A DNA stretch of 64,000 nucleotides from Brenneria nigrifluens DSM 30175 = ATCC 13028 (GCF_005484965.1 NZ_CP034036.1:1922001-1986000); one strand, 5' to 3'. Numbered from the stretch's first letter, positions 44,196 to 52,531 are shown. Notes: generated by a model from the letters alone, not told the origin. Program-made: numbers and translations.

Positions 44196-45086
44196 TTATT
44201 CCGTTTCCGCCAGCAGGGCGCGGCGAATGCCGTCCCCCAGCAGGTTGACGATCAGCACGCTCAGGGCGATGGCCGCGCCGGGCAACATCACCGTCCAGGG
44301 GGCGGCGTAGATCAGCTCCAGTGAATTACCCAGCATCGCTCCCCATTCGGTGGTGGGCAACTGCGCGCCGAGGTCGAGAAAACCCAGGGCGGCGATGTCC
44401 AGAATGGCGATGGACAAGGCGCGGGTGAATTCCGACACCAGCACCGCCGCAATATTGGGCAACACCACATACCAGACGATATAAAAGGCGGAGGCGCCGT
44501 CAAGACGCGTAGCGACGACGTACTCTTTGTCCATCTCGTTGTGTATCGTACTGTAGATGGTGCGCACCATGCGCGGCAATAGCGCCAGCCACACGGCCAG
44601 CATGGCGTGCTCAAGCTTCGGGCCGATAAAGGCGATCACCACAATGGCCAGCAGCAGCGACGGAATGGACAACAGGGTATCGAGAATGTGGTTAAACACG
44701 GCGGAGCGCAATCCGCGGGTGACGCCGGCGAAAACGCCTAACACGATGCCGCACAGCGCCGCCGCATGGGTGACGATCAGCGCCGACCCCACGGTGGGGG
44801 CGGCGCCGCTCAATAGCCGGCTCAACAGATCGCGCCCCAGGTCGTCGGTGCCGAGGAAAAACGAGACTTCGCCGTAGTGCGACCAGGAGGGCGGCAGCAT
44901 CTGGTAACCCAGGAATTGCTGGCCGACGTCGTAAGGCGCCAGCAGTTTGCCGAACAGGCACAGGCCCAGCAGCAACAGAAAGCCGTAAAAGCCGACCATC
45001 GCCAGCGTATCCTGGTGAAACACGCGCCAGGTATCGCCCAGACGGCTGGGGATGCGCTTTTCGCTGTAGACGTTATCGAAGGGCAT
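44196..45086 (-). CDS. sapC: Sap ABC transporter permease SapC
   Basis: 296 residues, same as E. coli. DppC-type permease with an N-terminal OppC_N segment and about six membrane spans. LGTDDLGRDLLSRLLSGA is the family's conserved loop, and the EAA-type loop lies near VVATRLDGASAFYIVWYVVLPNI. It forms the membrane channel with SapB and overlaps sapB by 14 bases. Confidence 0.95.
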   Translation of the reverse strand: MPFDNVYSEKRIPSRLGDTWRVFHQDTLAMVGFYGFLLLLGLCLFGKLLAPYDVGQQFLGYQMLPPSWSHYGEVSFFLGTDDLGRDLLSRLLSGAAPTVGSALIVTHAAALCGIVLGVFAGVTRGLRSAVFNHILDTLLSIPSLLLAIVVIAFIGPKLEHAMLAVWLALLPRMVRTIYSTIHNEMDKEYVVATRLDGASAFYIVWYVVLPNIAAVLVSEFTRALSIAILDIAALGFLDLGAQLPTTEWGAMLGNSLELIYAAPWTVMLPGAAIALSVLIVNLLGDGIRRALLAETE

Positions 45087-46038
45087 ACCACTCCTTGTGT
45101 TTCAACGGGTTGGTTATTGCTCCCCAGATGTCGGACAGCACGTTAACCGTAATAACCATGGCGCCGACCACGATGACGCCCGCGGAAATCGCCGCGAAAT
45201 CCTGTTGGCGGATGGCGTTGACCAGCCAGCGCCCCAGCCCCGGCCAGTTGAAGACCACTTCGGTAATCATGGTGAGAGTCAGCATAGTGGAAAACTGTAA
45301 TCCCAGCTTGGGAATAATCGGCGGCAACGCGTTGTGCAGCACATGGCGGCGAATAATGGTCAGCGGCGACAAACCGCGGGTCGCGGCGGCCTTGATATAG
45401 CTTTTGCCGATAACCTCGGTGGTGCTGATGCGCATCAGCCGTATCACCTCCGTGGTCGGCGCCACCGCCAGCACGCTAATCGGCAGAATCAGATGCCGGA
45501 TCGCGCTGACCATCATCTCATTGCGATAGGGGGAGTCGGACAGCCAGGCGTCGATCAGGGCAAAACCGGTTACGGTTTTTACCTGATACAGCAGATCGAA
45601 GCGTCCGGAAACCGGCAGCCAGCCGAGATGCAGTGAGAAAAACAGCGTCAGCAGCAGCGCCAGCCAGAATACCGGCAGGGAAAAGCCGATAAGCGCCAGC
45701 GTACTGATAACGATGTCCGGCCCTTTGTTCTGCATCACCCCCGCGGTGATCCCCAGCGGGATCCCCACCAGCAAAGAGAGCACGAACGCCAGCAGGCAAA
45801 GCTCGATCGTCGCCGGGAGCACGACCTTCAACTGCACGATAATGGCCTGGCCGTTGGTGCTGGAACGGCCGAAGTCGCCCTGCAGCAGGCTGGAGAGGTA
45901 AAAGCGGTAGGCGTCAAGCAGCGCGGCGCCGTTAAGCGGGGCGTGCGGGGTGTAATAGCTCAGGCTGAAGCCCAGCAGCGTCAGCAGGAACAGCGTAACC
46001 AGCAATAGCAGCAGGCGCCGCAGGGTAAAGATAATCAC
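45073..46038 (-). CDS. sapB: Sap ABC transporter permease SapB
   Basis: 321 residues, same as E. coli. DppB-type permease with about six membrane segments; LGLQFSTMLTLTMITEVVFNWPG is the conserved C-terminal stretch, and YIKAAATRGLSPLTIIRRHVLHNALPP the ATPase-contact loop. It overlaps sapA by four bases (ATGA) and sapC by 14, giving a tightly coupled operon. Confidence 0.95.
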   Translation of the reverse strand: MIIFTLRRLLLLLVTLFLLTLLGFSLSYYTPHAPLNGAALLDAYRFYLSSLLQGDFGRSSTNGQAIIVQLKVVLPATIELCLLAFVLSLLVGIPLGITAGVMQNKGPDIVISTLALIGFSLPVFWLALLLTLFFSLHLGWLPVSGRFDLLYQVKTVTGFALIDAWLSDSPYRNEMMVSAIRHLILPISVLAVAPTTEVIRLMRISTTEVIGKSYIKAAATRGLSPLTIIRRHVLHNALPPIIPKLGLQFSTMLTLTMITEVVFNWPGLGRWLVNAIRQQDFAAISAGVIVVGAMVITVNVLSDIWGAITNPLKHKEWYALR

Positions 46039-47744
46039 GGTTGTTCTCCTTCATCGACCGGCCGGGAAGAAGGGAGGAGCGGGGCGGCGCCTGGCTCGCG
46101 GCGAGGATTGTCGCTTTCCCGGAAAACCCCGGCGAACGAGGCGCTGCCGAACGGGCTGAGCACCAATCCTTTCATATCATAGCGATAGGCCAGCAGGCGT
46201 AACGAGGAGGCCAGCGGCAACACCGGCAGCTGTTCGGCCAGAATCTGCTGCGCCTGTTGATAGTATTCGATACGCTTCGCCAACTGTTGTGAAGAGAGCG
46301 CGTTTTGCAGTACTTCATCAAAGGTGGGATCGCACCAGTGGGCGTAGTTGGTTTGCGAGCGAATGGCGGCGCAGCTTAATAACGGGCGGAAAAAGCTGTC
46401 GGGATCGTTGCTGTCGGTGGTCCAGCCGGCCAGGGTCAAATCGTGGCTGAGCTCCATCAGCCGCGCTTCCTGAAAACGCCCCTCGACGGGCACAATGGTC
46501 ACCTGTACCCCTACCTGCGCCAGATCGGCCTGTATCAGCTCGGCGGTTTTCAGCGGGCTGGGATTGTAGGAGTGCGACGCGCTGGGCACCCATAGGCGCA
46601 GGTTCAGATTGCTTATCCCCAGATCCTGCAAGCGCCGGCGGGATTTCTCCGGGTTGTATTCCGTTATCCTGGCCTCATCGTCATAGGCCCAGGAGGCGCG
46701 CGGCAAGATTGAGGCGGCGGTTTCGGCGGTGCCGTAGTAAATGGACTGCATCAGCCGGTCATTATTAATCGCCAGCGCAATGGCCTCACGCACGCGGCGG
46801 TCGTCCAACGGCGGCTTGCGCACGTTGAATGCCAGATAGGCGATGTTCATGCCGGAACGTAACGACAGGCGCAGTCGCGGATCGTTACGTAAAATCGCCA
46901 ACTGGCTGACGGCGGGATACGCCAGCACGTCGCATTCGCCGGTCAGCAGTTTGGACAGGCGGCCGGTGCCGCCGGCGCCCAGATCCACCACCACCTGCCG
47001 CATACGGGGCAGGCCGCGCCAGTAGGCGGCGTTGCGCGTCAGGCGAATATATTGCCCGTTGCGGTATTCATTCAGCATATAGGGGCCGGTGCCGACCGGT
47101 TCGCGATCCAGCAATTCCTGCTTATCGCCGGCGGAGAGCGCCCGGGCATACTCGGCGGAGAGGATCGGCGCATAGTGCGTTGCCAGGTGCCACAGGAAAG
47201 AGGCGTCCGGGCTGTTAAGCCGGATTTCAACGCCGTATTCGCCCAGCTTGCGGATGCTCTGCACCGAGTCGGCAAATTGCAGACTGTCGAAATAGGGATA
47301 TTCGCCGCCGTTGACGTCATGATACGGATGCTTTTTATCCAGCATGCGTTGAAAGCTGAATAGTACGTCATCCGCATTCATGTTGCGGCTGGGGCTGAAC
47401 CAGGCGGTGGTTTGAAAAGGGACGTCGCGCCGCAGATAAAAGCGATAGGTCGAGCCGTTGTCCAGCACTTCCCAGCGCTGGGCCAGTTCCGGCATCAGGC
47501 GATAGGTATAGGGATCGACGTCCAGCAGGCGATCGTAAAGCTGGGCGGCCAGCGTATCGATGGTCACGCCGCTGCGCGCCATTTGCGGATTAAAGGTATT
47601 CAGTACGTCGTTCACGCAATAGACAAAGCCGCTTTGGCGGATATCTTCCAGCGGCGCGGCAACCGGCGCCGTCGGCAAGGGAGCCGCCAGCGAAGGCATA
47701 GCCAGCCAGACGAATGCCAGTGCGAAACAGGTTTTTCCAGACAT
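46035..47744 (-). CDS. sapA: Periplasmic peptide-binding protein SapA
   Basis: 569 residues, about 20 more than E. coli SapA, the extra at the C terminus (a Pro/Arg-rich tail). A signal peptide ends near MPSLAAP. The class-5 solute-binding fold shows VYCVNDVLNTFNPQMARSG, YRFYLRRDVPFQTT, GTGPYMLNEYRNGQYIRLTRN and MNIAYLAFNVRKPPLDDRRVREA. It captures cationic peptides or a related ligand for SapBCDF. First gene of sapABCDF. The ribosome site is weak; I chose this start because the signal peptide begins here. Confidence 0.94.
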   Translation of the reverse strand: MSGKTCFALAFVWLAMPSLAAPLPTAPVAAPLEDIRQSGFVYCVNDVLNTFNPQMARSGVTIDTLAAQLYDRLLDVDPYTYRLMPELAQRWEVLDNGSTYRFYLRRDVPFQTTAWFSPSRNMNADDVLFSFQRMLDKKHPYHDVNGGEYPYFDSLQFADSVQSIRKLGEYGVEIRLNSPDASFLWHLATHYAPILSAEYARALSAGDKQELLDREPVGTGPYMLNEYRNGQYIRLTRNAAYWRGLPRMRQVVVDLGAGGTGRLSKLLTGECDVLAYPAVSQLAILRNDPRLRLSLRSGMNIAYLAFNVRKPPLDDRRVREAIALAINNDRLMQSIYYGTAETAASILPRASWAYDDEARITEYNPEKSRRRLQDLGISNLNLRLWVPSASHSYNPSPLKTAELIQADLAQVGVQVTIVPVEGRFQEARLMELSHDLTLAGWTTDSNDPDSFFRPLLSCAAIRSQTNYAHWCDPTFDEVLQNALSSQQLAKRIEYYQQAQQILAEQLPVLPLASSLRLLAYRYDMKGLVLSPFGSASFAGVFRESDNPRREPGAAPLLPSSRPVDEGEQP

Positions 47745-47979
47745 ACGGGATATTTTTCAGTCAATACATAATACACAGAGTGTACCGCACTCTGGCAATC
47801 CTCCCCACTCCGTTGTGCGCGGATGGCGACTTTCCAACCGCCGGTATTGCTTATGGCGAATTTTTGCTCTGGATCATATAAGAGACGTTTTATCCCCATA
47901 ATGACGGATAATTAACTAAGTTCTGTGGAAAAAATGCCGTTATAGCTAACACTTTGCCCGAAAAATGGAGTGATTCCGG

Positions 47980-48834
47980 ATGGACGCTATCAGGCCTCAT
48001 TGCCCTCATGACGGCGAATTCTCGCCTGGATCGGAAGACGCTATCAATAATCCCGATGATTCAGACGCCGGCGCGGCGACATTCGAGGCGATTGAACTTG
48101 CAGCGGATGGCGGTGTGGGCCGCATGGAAAATGAGACCGACGAGGATCGGCAAAATCCGCCGCGGGCGTTAACCGCAGAGGAACTCAACGCGCAGCATGA
48201 AAAGATAAAACGGCTGGCCGATGCCACGCTTGCCGCACCGCAGGATCGCGTCTCCGATCAGGCCGCCGCGTTTTTTATTCTGGCCGTAGAAAGCACGCAC
48301 TCTTCGACTACTCAACTTGCCAACGCGCTGCATGACGCTTTTTCAACCCCGTTGAATGCCGAAAAGACGGCAATGCTGGAGGCTTTTGAAATAGCGGTGA
48401 AAAAACAGATGCTCGCTTTTATCAATCTGGCATTTATCACCAAAGCGCATCAGCCGCGGGCCGCGCATATCATTGACGACTACATCGGCGAACTGGTGGC
48501 GCGGCGGGACGCTATCCGGCTGGGCGCCGCCAACGCGGAGTTTTTGCTGGCCTCCGGCCTGGGCGAGGAGCAGTACGCCGCCGCGGTGCGGGATGATATT
48601 GCAGCCCTGAAACAGGGAACCCATGGCACGCAGCTCGATATGTCCCAGGCGTTATCGATCGCCGATAACGCCTGTAGCGCCGTCGATATGCTCGACCAGT
48701 TTGAAATGATGCTGAGAAACCGCGGCAGCAAAGCATCGACGCTGAATAGCGAGTTGCAGCACTTAAGCCTGCTGGCCGATCGCTGGGAGGATTTTGTGCA
48801 AAAGTATGCCCAACGCACGCCGAAAAAATGCTGA
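47980..48834 (+). CDS. Unrecognised acidic, mostly helical protein
   Basis: 284 residues with GGAG a few bases before the ATG. I do not recognise the family. The first ~65 residues are acidic and low in hydrophobics (many D, E, N, G), likely disordered. From about 65 on the sequence looks almost entirely alpha-helical, with heptad-like leucine/alanine spacing (LANALHDAF, ALSIADNACSAVDMLDQFEMML). It ends basic (RTPKKC). No membrane span, signal peptide or enzyme motif is visible. It stands alone between sapA (divergent) and ryhB. Codon use resembles its neighbours. A secretion-system or regulatory role would be guesswork. Confidence 0.75.
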   Translation: MDAIRPHCPHDGEFSPGSEDAINNPDDSDAGAATFEAIELAADGGVGRMENETDEDRQNPPRALTAEELNAQHEKIKRLADATLAAPQDRVSDQAAAFFILAVESTHSSTTQLANALHDAFSTPLNAEKTAMLEAFEIAVKKQMLAFINLAFITKAHQPRAAHIIDDYIGELVARRDAIRLGAANAEFLLASGLGEEQYAAAVRDDIAALKQGTHGTQLDMSQALSIADNACSAVDMLDQFEMMLRNRGSKASTLNSELQHLSLLADRWEDFVQKYAQRTPKKC

Positions 48835-48925
48835 AAGGGCATAAAAAAGCGCCAAGGGCAAACGGCCAGGAACCCCATAATCAGTATGGAAATGAGAAAA
48901 ATTCTCAACAAAGTGCTTTACAGAT

Positions 48926-48944
48926 GATACTGATAACTATTATC
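48926..48944. promoter_or_regulatory. Fur box over the ryhB promoter
   Basis: GATACTGATAACTATTATC matches the 19-base Fur consensus GATAATGATAATCATTATC at 16 positions. TTTACA at 48917-48922 and TATCAT at 48941-48946 can act as the -35 and -10 elements, so iron-loaded Fur would block the promoter, as for E. coli ryhB. Confidence 0.85.
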
Positions 48945-48952
48945 ATCATTTC

Positions 48953-49055
48953 CGCACTTCAACGGTTGCTTCTTCGCAGGCACTGAAGGAGAGCACGACA
49001 TTGCTCACATTGCTTCCAGTATTATTTTAGCCAGCCTAAGCGCTGGCTTTTTTTT
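48953..49055 (+). ncRNA. ryhB: Small regulatory RNA RyhB (iron-sparing)
   Basis: The stretch 48991-49029 is almost the E. coli RyhB core: GCACGACATTGCTCACATTG is identical, followed by CTTCCAGTATTA and the terminator stem. AGCCAGC (49029-49035) pairs with GCTGGCT (49042-49048) before nine T residues (49048-49056). RyhB pairs through this core, with Hfq, to mRNAs of iron-using proteins and represses them when iron is scarce. The 5' third differs from E. coli, so the start is estimated from the promoter spacing (about 100 nt in total). In E. coli ryhB lies elsewhere (yhhX-yhhY). Confidence 0.9.
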
Positions 49056-49065
49056 TGGCGTCCCA

Positions 49066-50037
49066 CTACCCCAATGCGCGCAGCGGTTTTCCCGCCAGAA
49101 ACGCCTGAATATCTTCAACCGCCTGCGTGAAGTAGGTGCGGTAATTATCGTCGGCGACATAGCCGAGATGCGGCGTCGCCAGCACATTAGGTAGCGTGCG
49201 GAACGGGTGATCGGCGGGCAACGGCTCGCTGTCAAAAACGTCCAGCCCGGCTCCGGCAATGTTTCCCGCGCGCAGCGCGTGCAGTAAGGCGGATTGATCG
49301 ACAATCGCCGCTCGCGAGGTATTAATCAGCAGCGCGGAAGGTTTCATCCGCGCCAGCTCCGCCGCGCCGAGTAAACCGCGCGTGCGTTCGCCAAGCACCA
49401 GATGGATCGACACGATGTCGCTGCCGCTCAGCAACGCTTCTTTCGAAGCGGCGAGCGCGACTCCCTGCCGTGCGGCGTCCGCCGCCGTCAGATTCTGGCT
49501 CCAGGCGCTGACCTCCATGCCAAAGGCCAGCGCAATGCGCGCCATTCGCTGGCCGGTTTTACCTAACCCCAGCAATCCCAGTCGTTTACCGCTCAGTCCG
49601 ATGCCGACTGTGCTTTGCCATGGGCCGTTTTGTCGTAACGCTAGATTTTCGCTCATCAGGTGCCGGGCCAGCCCGAGGATCAGCGTCCAGGCGAGTTCAA
49701 CCGGCGCCGCCGATCCGCTGTCCGTTCCGCACAGGGTCACGCCGTGGGCTTTGGCCGCCGCCAGATCGACGGCGGCGTTACGCATGCCGGAGGTAATCAG
49801 CAGTTTTAAGCGCGGAAGACGGGCGAATAGCGCGGCGGTAAACGGCGTACGCTCGCGCATAATCACCACAATGTCCGCCTCGGCCAGTTCGGAAGCCAGT
49901 TGTGCTTCATCGTCAATGTGTCGCGTCAGCGCGCGGCATTCCACCTGGGGCGCCAGCGCCGACCAATCGGCGAACGACAATGCGACGTTCTGGTAATCAT
50001 CAATAATGCGGCATTGCAACGGCATAGGGGCGGGCAT
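49066..50037 (-). CDS. D-2-hydroxyacid dehydrogenase family protein (NAD-dependent)
   Basis: 323 residues. The NAD-binding Rossmann motif is LGLLGLGKTGQRMARIAL. LINTSRAAIVDQSALLHAL supplies the catalytic Arg region, GAGLDVFDSEPLP the Glu, and LATPHLGYVADD the catalytic His. The N-terminal substrate domain has IVVIMRERTPFTAALFARLPRLKLLITSGMRN across about 55-90. Family members reduce or oxidise 2-hydroxy/2-keto acids; the substrate cannot be told. The start at 50037 has AAGG before it; an upstream extension to 50109 lacks support. It converges on ryhB, whose terminator is ten bases away. Confidence 0.85.
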   Translation of the reverse strand: MPAPMPLQCRIIDDYQNVALSFADWSALAPQVECRALTRHIDDEAQLASELAEADIVVIMRERTPFTAALFARLPRLKLLITSGMRNAAVDLAAAKAHGVTLCGTDSGSAAPVELAWTLILGLARHLMSENLALRQNGPWQSTVGIGLSGKRLGLLGLGKTGQRMARIALAFGMEVSAWSQNLTAADAARQGVALAASKEALLSGSDIVSIHLVLGERTRGLLGAAELARMKPSALLINTSRAAIVDQSALLHALRAGNIAGAGLDVFDSEPLPADHPFRTLPNVLATPHLGYVADDNYRTYFTQAVEDIQAFLAGKPLRALG

Positions 50038-50256
50038 GGAACACCTTATCGATAACAGAGGAAACCTGAACAAGGGTATAGCATCACTATCGGCAATCCA
50101 ACAGTGCACTAAAACGCCGGGATCGCCGGCCGCCCGACGGATTATGCTTTTCAGCTTTACATGACTATGTCTTACGATAAAACTAGTTCTTCGCCACCAT
50201 CAGGCTGGACAGGGGACTTTCCCCCGAGCTGCTGCGCATGCCCGGCACTCTGTAAA
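50038..50256. other. Gene-free stretch before the MITE-like element
   Basis: About 220 bp. It has the upstream region of the dehydrogenase, then a GC-rich segment with ACAGGGGACTTTCCCCCGAG and GCGCATGCCCGGCAC (about 50211-50246). These look like the edge of a mobile element, but I cannot name it. No gene supported. Confidence 0.3.
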
Positions 50257-50426
50257 GAGGCCGCATATGCGGCCTCGCAGACCATTGACAAAGTCCGTTA
50301 TTAGGGAGAGCGTGGCGAGGGGCCGTAGCGGCGTAAGCCGCCGGAGCGCCCCTCGGTACGGTAGGCCCGTGTATCTCAGGCTCACAGGCACTTTGTCAGC
50401 AACCTCAGAGGCGCATATGCGGCCTC
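50257..50426. repeat. ~170-bp MITE-like element with nested inverted repeats
   Basis: The left end has the perfect 20-bp palindrome GAGGCCGCATATGCGGCCTC (50257-50276). The right end carries the same sequence minus one base (50408-50426). Inside, GACAAAGT (50287-50294) faces ACTTTGTC (50390-50397), and CGAGGGGC (50316-50323) faces GCCCCTCG (50348-50355), enclosing a further GGCG/CGCC hairpin. The whole element is thus one long imperfect inverted repeat with ~38-base ends and no coding capacity. I read it as a miniature inverted-repeat element next to the toxin-antitoxin genes. Confidence 0.6.
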
Positions 50427-50436
50427 GGCGTGGGGG

Positions 50437-50784
50437 TTATTGAAGCTCTCTTTCAATTAACTGAACAATAAACTGATTTTTCGAAACCGCACGAGATGCT
50501 GTTGCTGCTGTAAGACGCGCGTCCAGCCATCCAGGATATCGCAACGTAAACGATTTCAGCTTTTCCTCTTCCCTGAACGGAGAAATTCCCTCTTCCTTGC
50601 AGGTTTCGATATATTCCGCGAGCGAAATTTTGCCTTCTTTTTCCAGCCCCTCGATGCTGTCCGATACAAAATCACAATAGCCGGTGACGTCCAGGAACTT
50701 ACCGCGAAAGGCTTTAATTTCTGCCTCGTAGGTAACGGAGGCCGGGTGGCCGTCGATCATCATAATGTTGTTGCCCTTAATCAT
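50437..50784 (-). CDS. hicB: HicB-family antitoxin
   Basis: 115 residues. N-terminal HicB half-fold (SVTYEAEIKAFRGKFLDVTGYCDFVSDSI) and a C-terminal ribbon-helix-helix region (ASRAVSKNQFIVQLIEREL) expected to bind DNA. It neutralises the HicA-type toxin encoded just upstream (eight-base overlap) and represses the pair. AGGAG precedes the ATG at 50784. Toxin-first order is usual for hicAB. The many GACGTC sites before hicA are its likely operators. Confidence 0.85.
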   Translation of the reverse strand: MIKGNNIMMIDGHPASVTYEAEIKAFRGKFLDVTGYCDFVSDSIEGLEKEGKISLAEYIETCKEEGISPFREEEKLKSFTLRYPGWLDARLTAATASRAVSKNQFIVQLIERELQ

Positions 50785-51055
50785 GTTCGACTCCTATTAC
50801 ATTTTCGAACCATTCGCGCAGGCCGTTTACTGCGCCTTTGTCCATCACGTTACCCGGATGGGGTTGATGAGTCTGGTAAACTGACCCCATAAGCACAAAC
50901 TTGCGTCTGGAGCCGTTCCCGTTCTTCACTTTTCCGCCCAGAGTATTTATCAGGCTGACTACGTCATCCCATTTTATGCCGGGCTTCGGCGGCGTGATCA
51001 TCACATCGGCAAGCGTTTTCTGGTGCCTTGAACTTAGTTCCTTAGCCTTAATCAT
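50777..51055 (-). CDS. hicA: HicA-type mRNA-interferase toxin
   Basis: 92 residues. WDDVVSLINTLGGKVKNGNGSR leads to RKFVLMGSVYQTHQPHPGN, with the catalytic-type histidine in THQPHPGN (His63 or His66), and ends with an amphipathic helix. HicA toxins use a dsRBD-like fold to cleave mRNA. The N-terminal ~15 residues extend a little beyond typical short HicA. First gene of the pair, immediately after the operator cluster. Confidence 0.82.
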   Translation of the reverse strand: MIKAKELSSRHQKTLADVMITPPKPGIKWDDVVSLINTLGGKVKNGNGSRRKFVLMGSVYQTHQPHPGNVMDKGAVNGLREWFENVIGVEHD

Positions 51056-51068
51056 CGCTCATCCTGTT

Positions 51069-51132
51069 GACGTCGTTTTATGACGTCAATTCTATGATAA
51101 TTTTTATATGACGTCAAATTGTGACGTCATAT
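51069..51132 (-). promoter_or_regulatory. hicAB promoter with four GACGTC operator copies
   Basis: GACGTC occurs at 51069-51074, 51082-51087, 51110-51115 and 51123-51128. The last two sit in a perfect inverted repeat, ATATGACGTCA (51106-51116) and TGACGTCATAT (51122-51132). On the minus strand TTGACG (51112-51117) and TAGAAT (51089-51094) are spaced 17 bases, forming a -35/-10 pair embedded in the operators. HicB binding here would shut off the promoter. Confidence 0.75.
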
Positions 51133-51162
51133 AAAAAGTTGACAGTTATCGCAGTTGCCCAG

Positions 51163-51405
51163 TCACTCCCCCTTGTAGAGAAGATATGCCAAGACGCAAG
51201 ATCGCTCCTGACCGGCTGAAAAAATAATTATGAATGTCGCCTGGTGCGCGATTTGCCGGTCAATCCATCCATTGCTGTCGTCTGCCGTCGGTAGCGGGAG
51301 AAGAAATTCCATGGCCTGCGGATCGGCGCAGATCATGGCGAAGGCACCGCGATCCGCCGGTTGCCACTGGCGCAGAATTAAACGAGGGGAGAACAATGTC
51401 TGCAT
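51163..51405 (-). pseudogene. Truncated GNAT (RimJ/RimL-type) acetyltransferase
   Basis: 80 codons beginning TLFSPRLILRQWQPADRGAF, then MICADPQAMEFLLPLPTADDS, which is the classic start of RimJ/RimL-like N-acetyltransferases. After residue 57 it diverges (IIIFSAGQERSCVLAYLL) and stops; the acetyl-CoA site is absent. A complete protein has about 170-180 residues. It starts 12 bases from the pspF stop on the same strand and probably was cut by the insertion that brought hicAB and the repeat element. Confidence 0.7.
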
Positions 51406-51416
51406 GGTTTTTTCTC

Positions 51417-52412
51417 TTATTCATTGACCACGATGGCGTGTTTTTTCAGCAGTCCGCGCAGCTGATGATAGGTCAGCCCCAGCAGCTCGGCGGCTTTGCG
51501 CTGGTTAAAGCGCGCCTTTGCCAGCGCCTGTTCCAGCAGCGCCTGTTCCTGGGCGCGTTGCCACTGCTTCATATCCAGCGGGAAATCGGCAACGCCGCCG
51601 CCCGGCGCCGAGTCGGTGGCGGTTTCGGCGTCGGGCGCCGTTTTACGAAACGGGTTAATGATAATGGTGTCCAGCGGCCGATCGCTGCTGCCGTGGCGGT
51701 AAACCGAACGCTCAACCACGTTCTTTAATTCACGGATATTTCCCGGCCAGGCGTAGCCCAGCAGCGTGTCGCGGGCGTGGGGCGTAAAGCCGGGAAACAG
51801 GGGCTGGTGCAGTTCGCGGCACATCTGGATGGCGAAATGTTCCGCCAGCAGCATGATGTCCTGCAGGCGTTCACGTAGCGGCGGCAGCTGAACCACGTCA
51901 AACGCCAGCCTGTCCAACAGGTCGGCGCGAAACTTCCCGCTGGCCGCCAGCGCGGGAAGATCGTCATTGGTGGCGCACACCAGCCGAACGTCCACCTGTA
52001 GCGACTGGCCGCCGCCGACGCGCTCCAGCACGCCATATTCAATCACCCGCAGCAGTTTTTCCTGCACCAGCATGGGTGCGGTGGCCAGCTCATCGAGAAA
52101 CAGCGTGCCGCCGTCGGCGCGTTCAAAGCGGCCGAGGTGGCGTTTCTGCGCCCCGGTAAAGGCGCCGGCCTCATGGCCGAACAGTTCGGAGTCCAGCAGG
52201 TTTTCATTCAGCGCGGCACAGTTCAGCGAGATAAAGGGGCCCTGCCAGCGGGGGGAGAGATAGTGAAGACGGCTGGCGATCAGCTCCTTGCCGGTGCCGC
52301 GTTCGCCGATAACCAGCACCGGCTTGTTGAGCTGCGCCAACTGTGAAACCTGTTCCAGCACTTCAAGAAAGCTGTTGGCTTCCCCCAATAAATTCTCTTT
52401 TTCCTGGGACAT
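51417..52412 (-). CDS. pspF: Phage-shock transcriptional activator PspF (sigma-54 dependent)
   Basis: 331 residues. An AAA+ domain with Walker A GERGTGKE, the sigma-54-contact loop GAFTGA and Walker B GGTLFLDELATAP, then a C-terminal Fis-type helix-turn-helix (AAELLGLTYHQLRGLLKK). It has no N-terminal sensory domain; activity is held down by PspA binding. It drives the divergent pspA promoter. The same layout as in E. coli. Confidence 0.96.
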   Translation of the reverse strand: MSQEKENLLGEANSFLEVLEQVSQLAQLNKPVLVIGERGTGKELIASRLHYLSPRWQGPFISLNCAALNENLLDSELFGHEAGAFTGAQKRHLGRFERADGGTLFLDELATAPMLVQEKLLRVIEYGVLERVGGGQSLQVDVRLVCATNDDLPALAASGKFRADLLDRLAFDVVQLPPLRERLQDIMLLAEHFAIQMCRELHQPLFPGFTPHARDTLLGYAWPGNIRELKNVVERSVYRHGSSDRPLDTIIINPFRKTAPDAETATDSAPGGGVADFPLDMKQWQRAQEQALLEQALAKARFNQRKAAELLGLTYHQLRGLLKKHAIVVNE

Positions 52413-52531
52413 CGATTTTCATCCTGTGATTTTTACCAATAGTTGGCTTATTTGACTAATCTAGCGGATGTTGGCAAATAGTCAAAATTTCACCTGCTAT
52501 ATTTTTCAATAGGTTATAGATAAATAAAAAT

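Noticed and set aside
47980..48834. Unknown acidic protein as a type III secretion gatekeeper or effector
   Set aside because: Only general helical character supports it; no secretion genes nearby and no recognisable motif.
48480..48911. 143-codon minus-strand frame with a hydrophobic start opposite the unknown gene
   Set aside because: Mostly antisense to the better-supported plus-strand gene; the hydrophobic head arises from A-rich sequence.
50257..50426. Repeats considered as CRISPR or integron attC
   Set aside because: Only two palindromic copies with nested inverted arms, no spacer array, no cas or integrase gene; an inverted-repeat element explains them.
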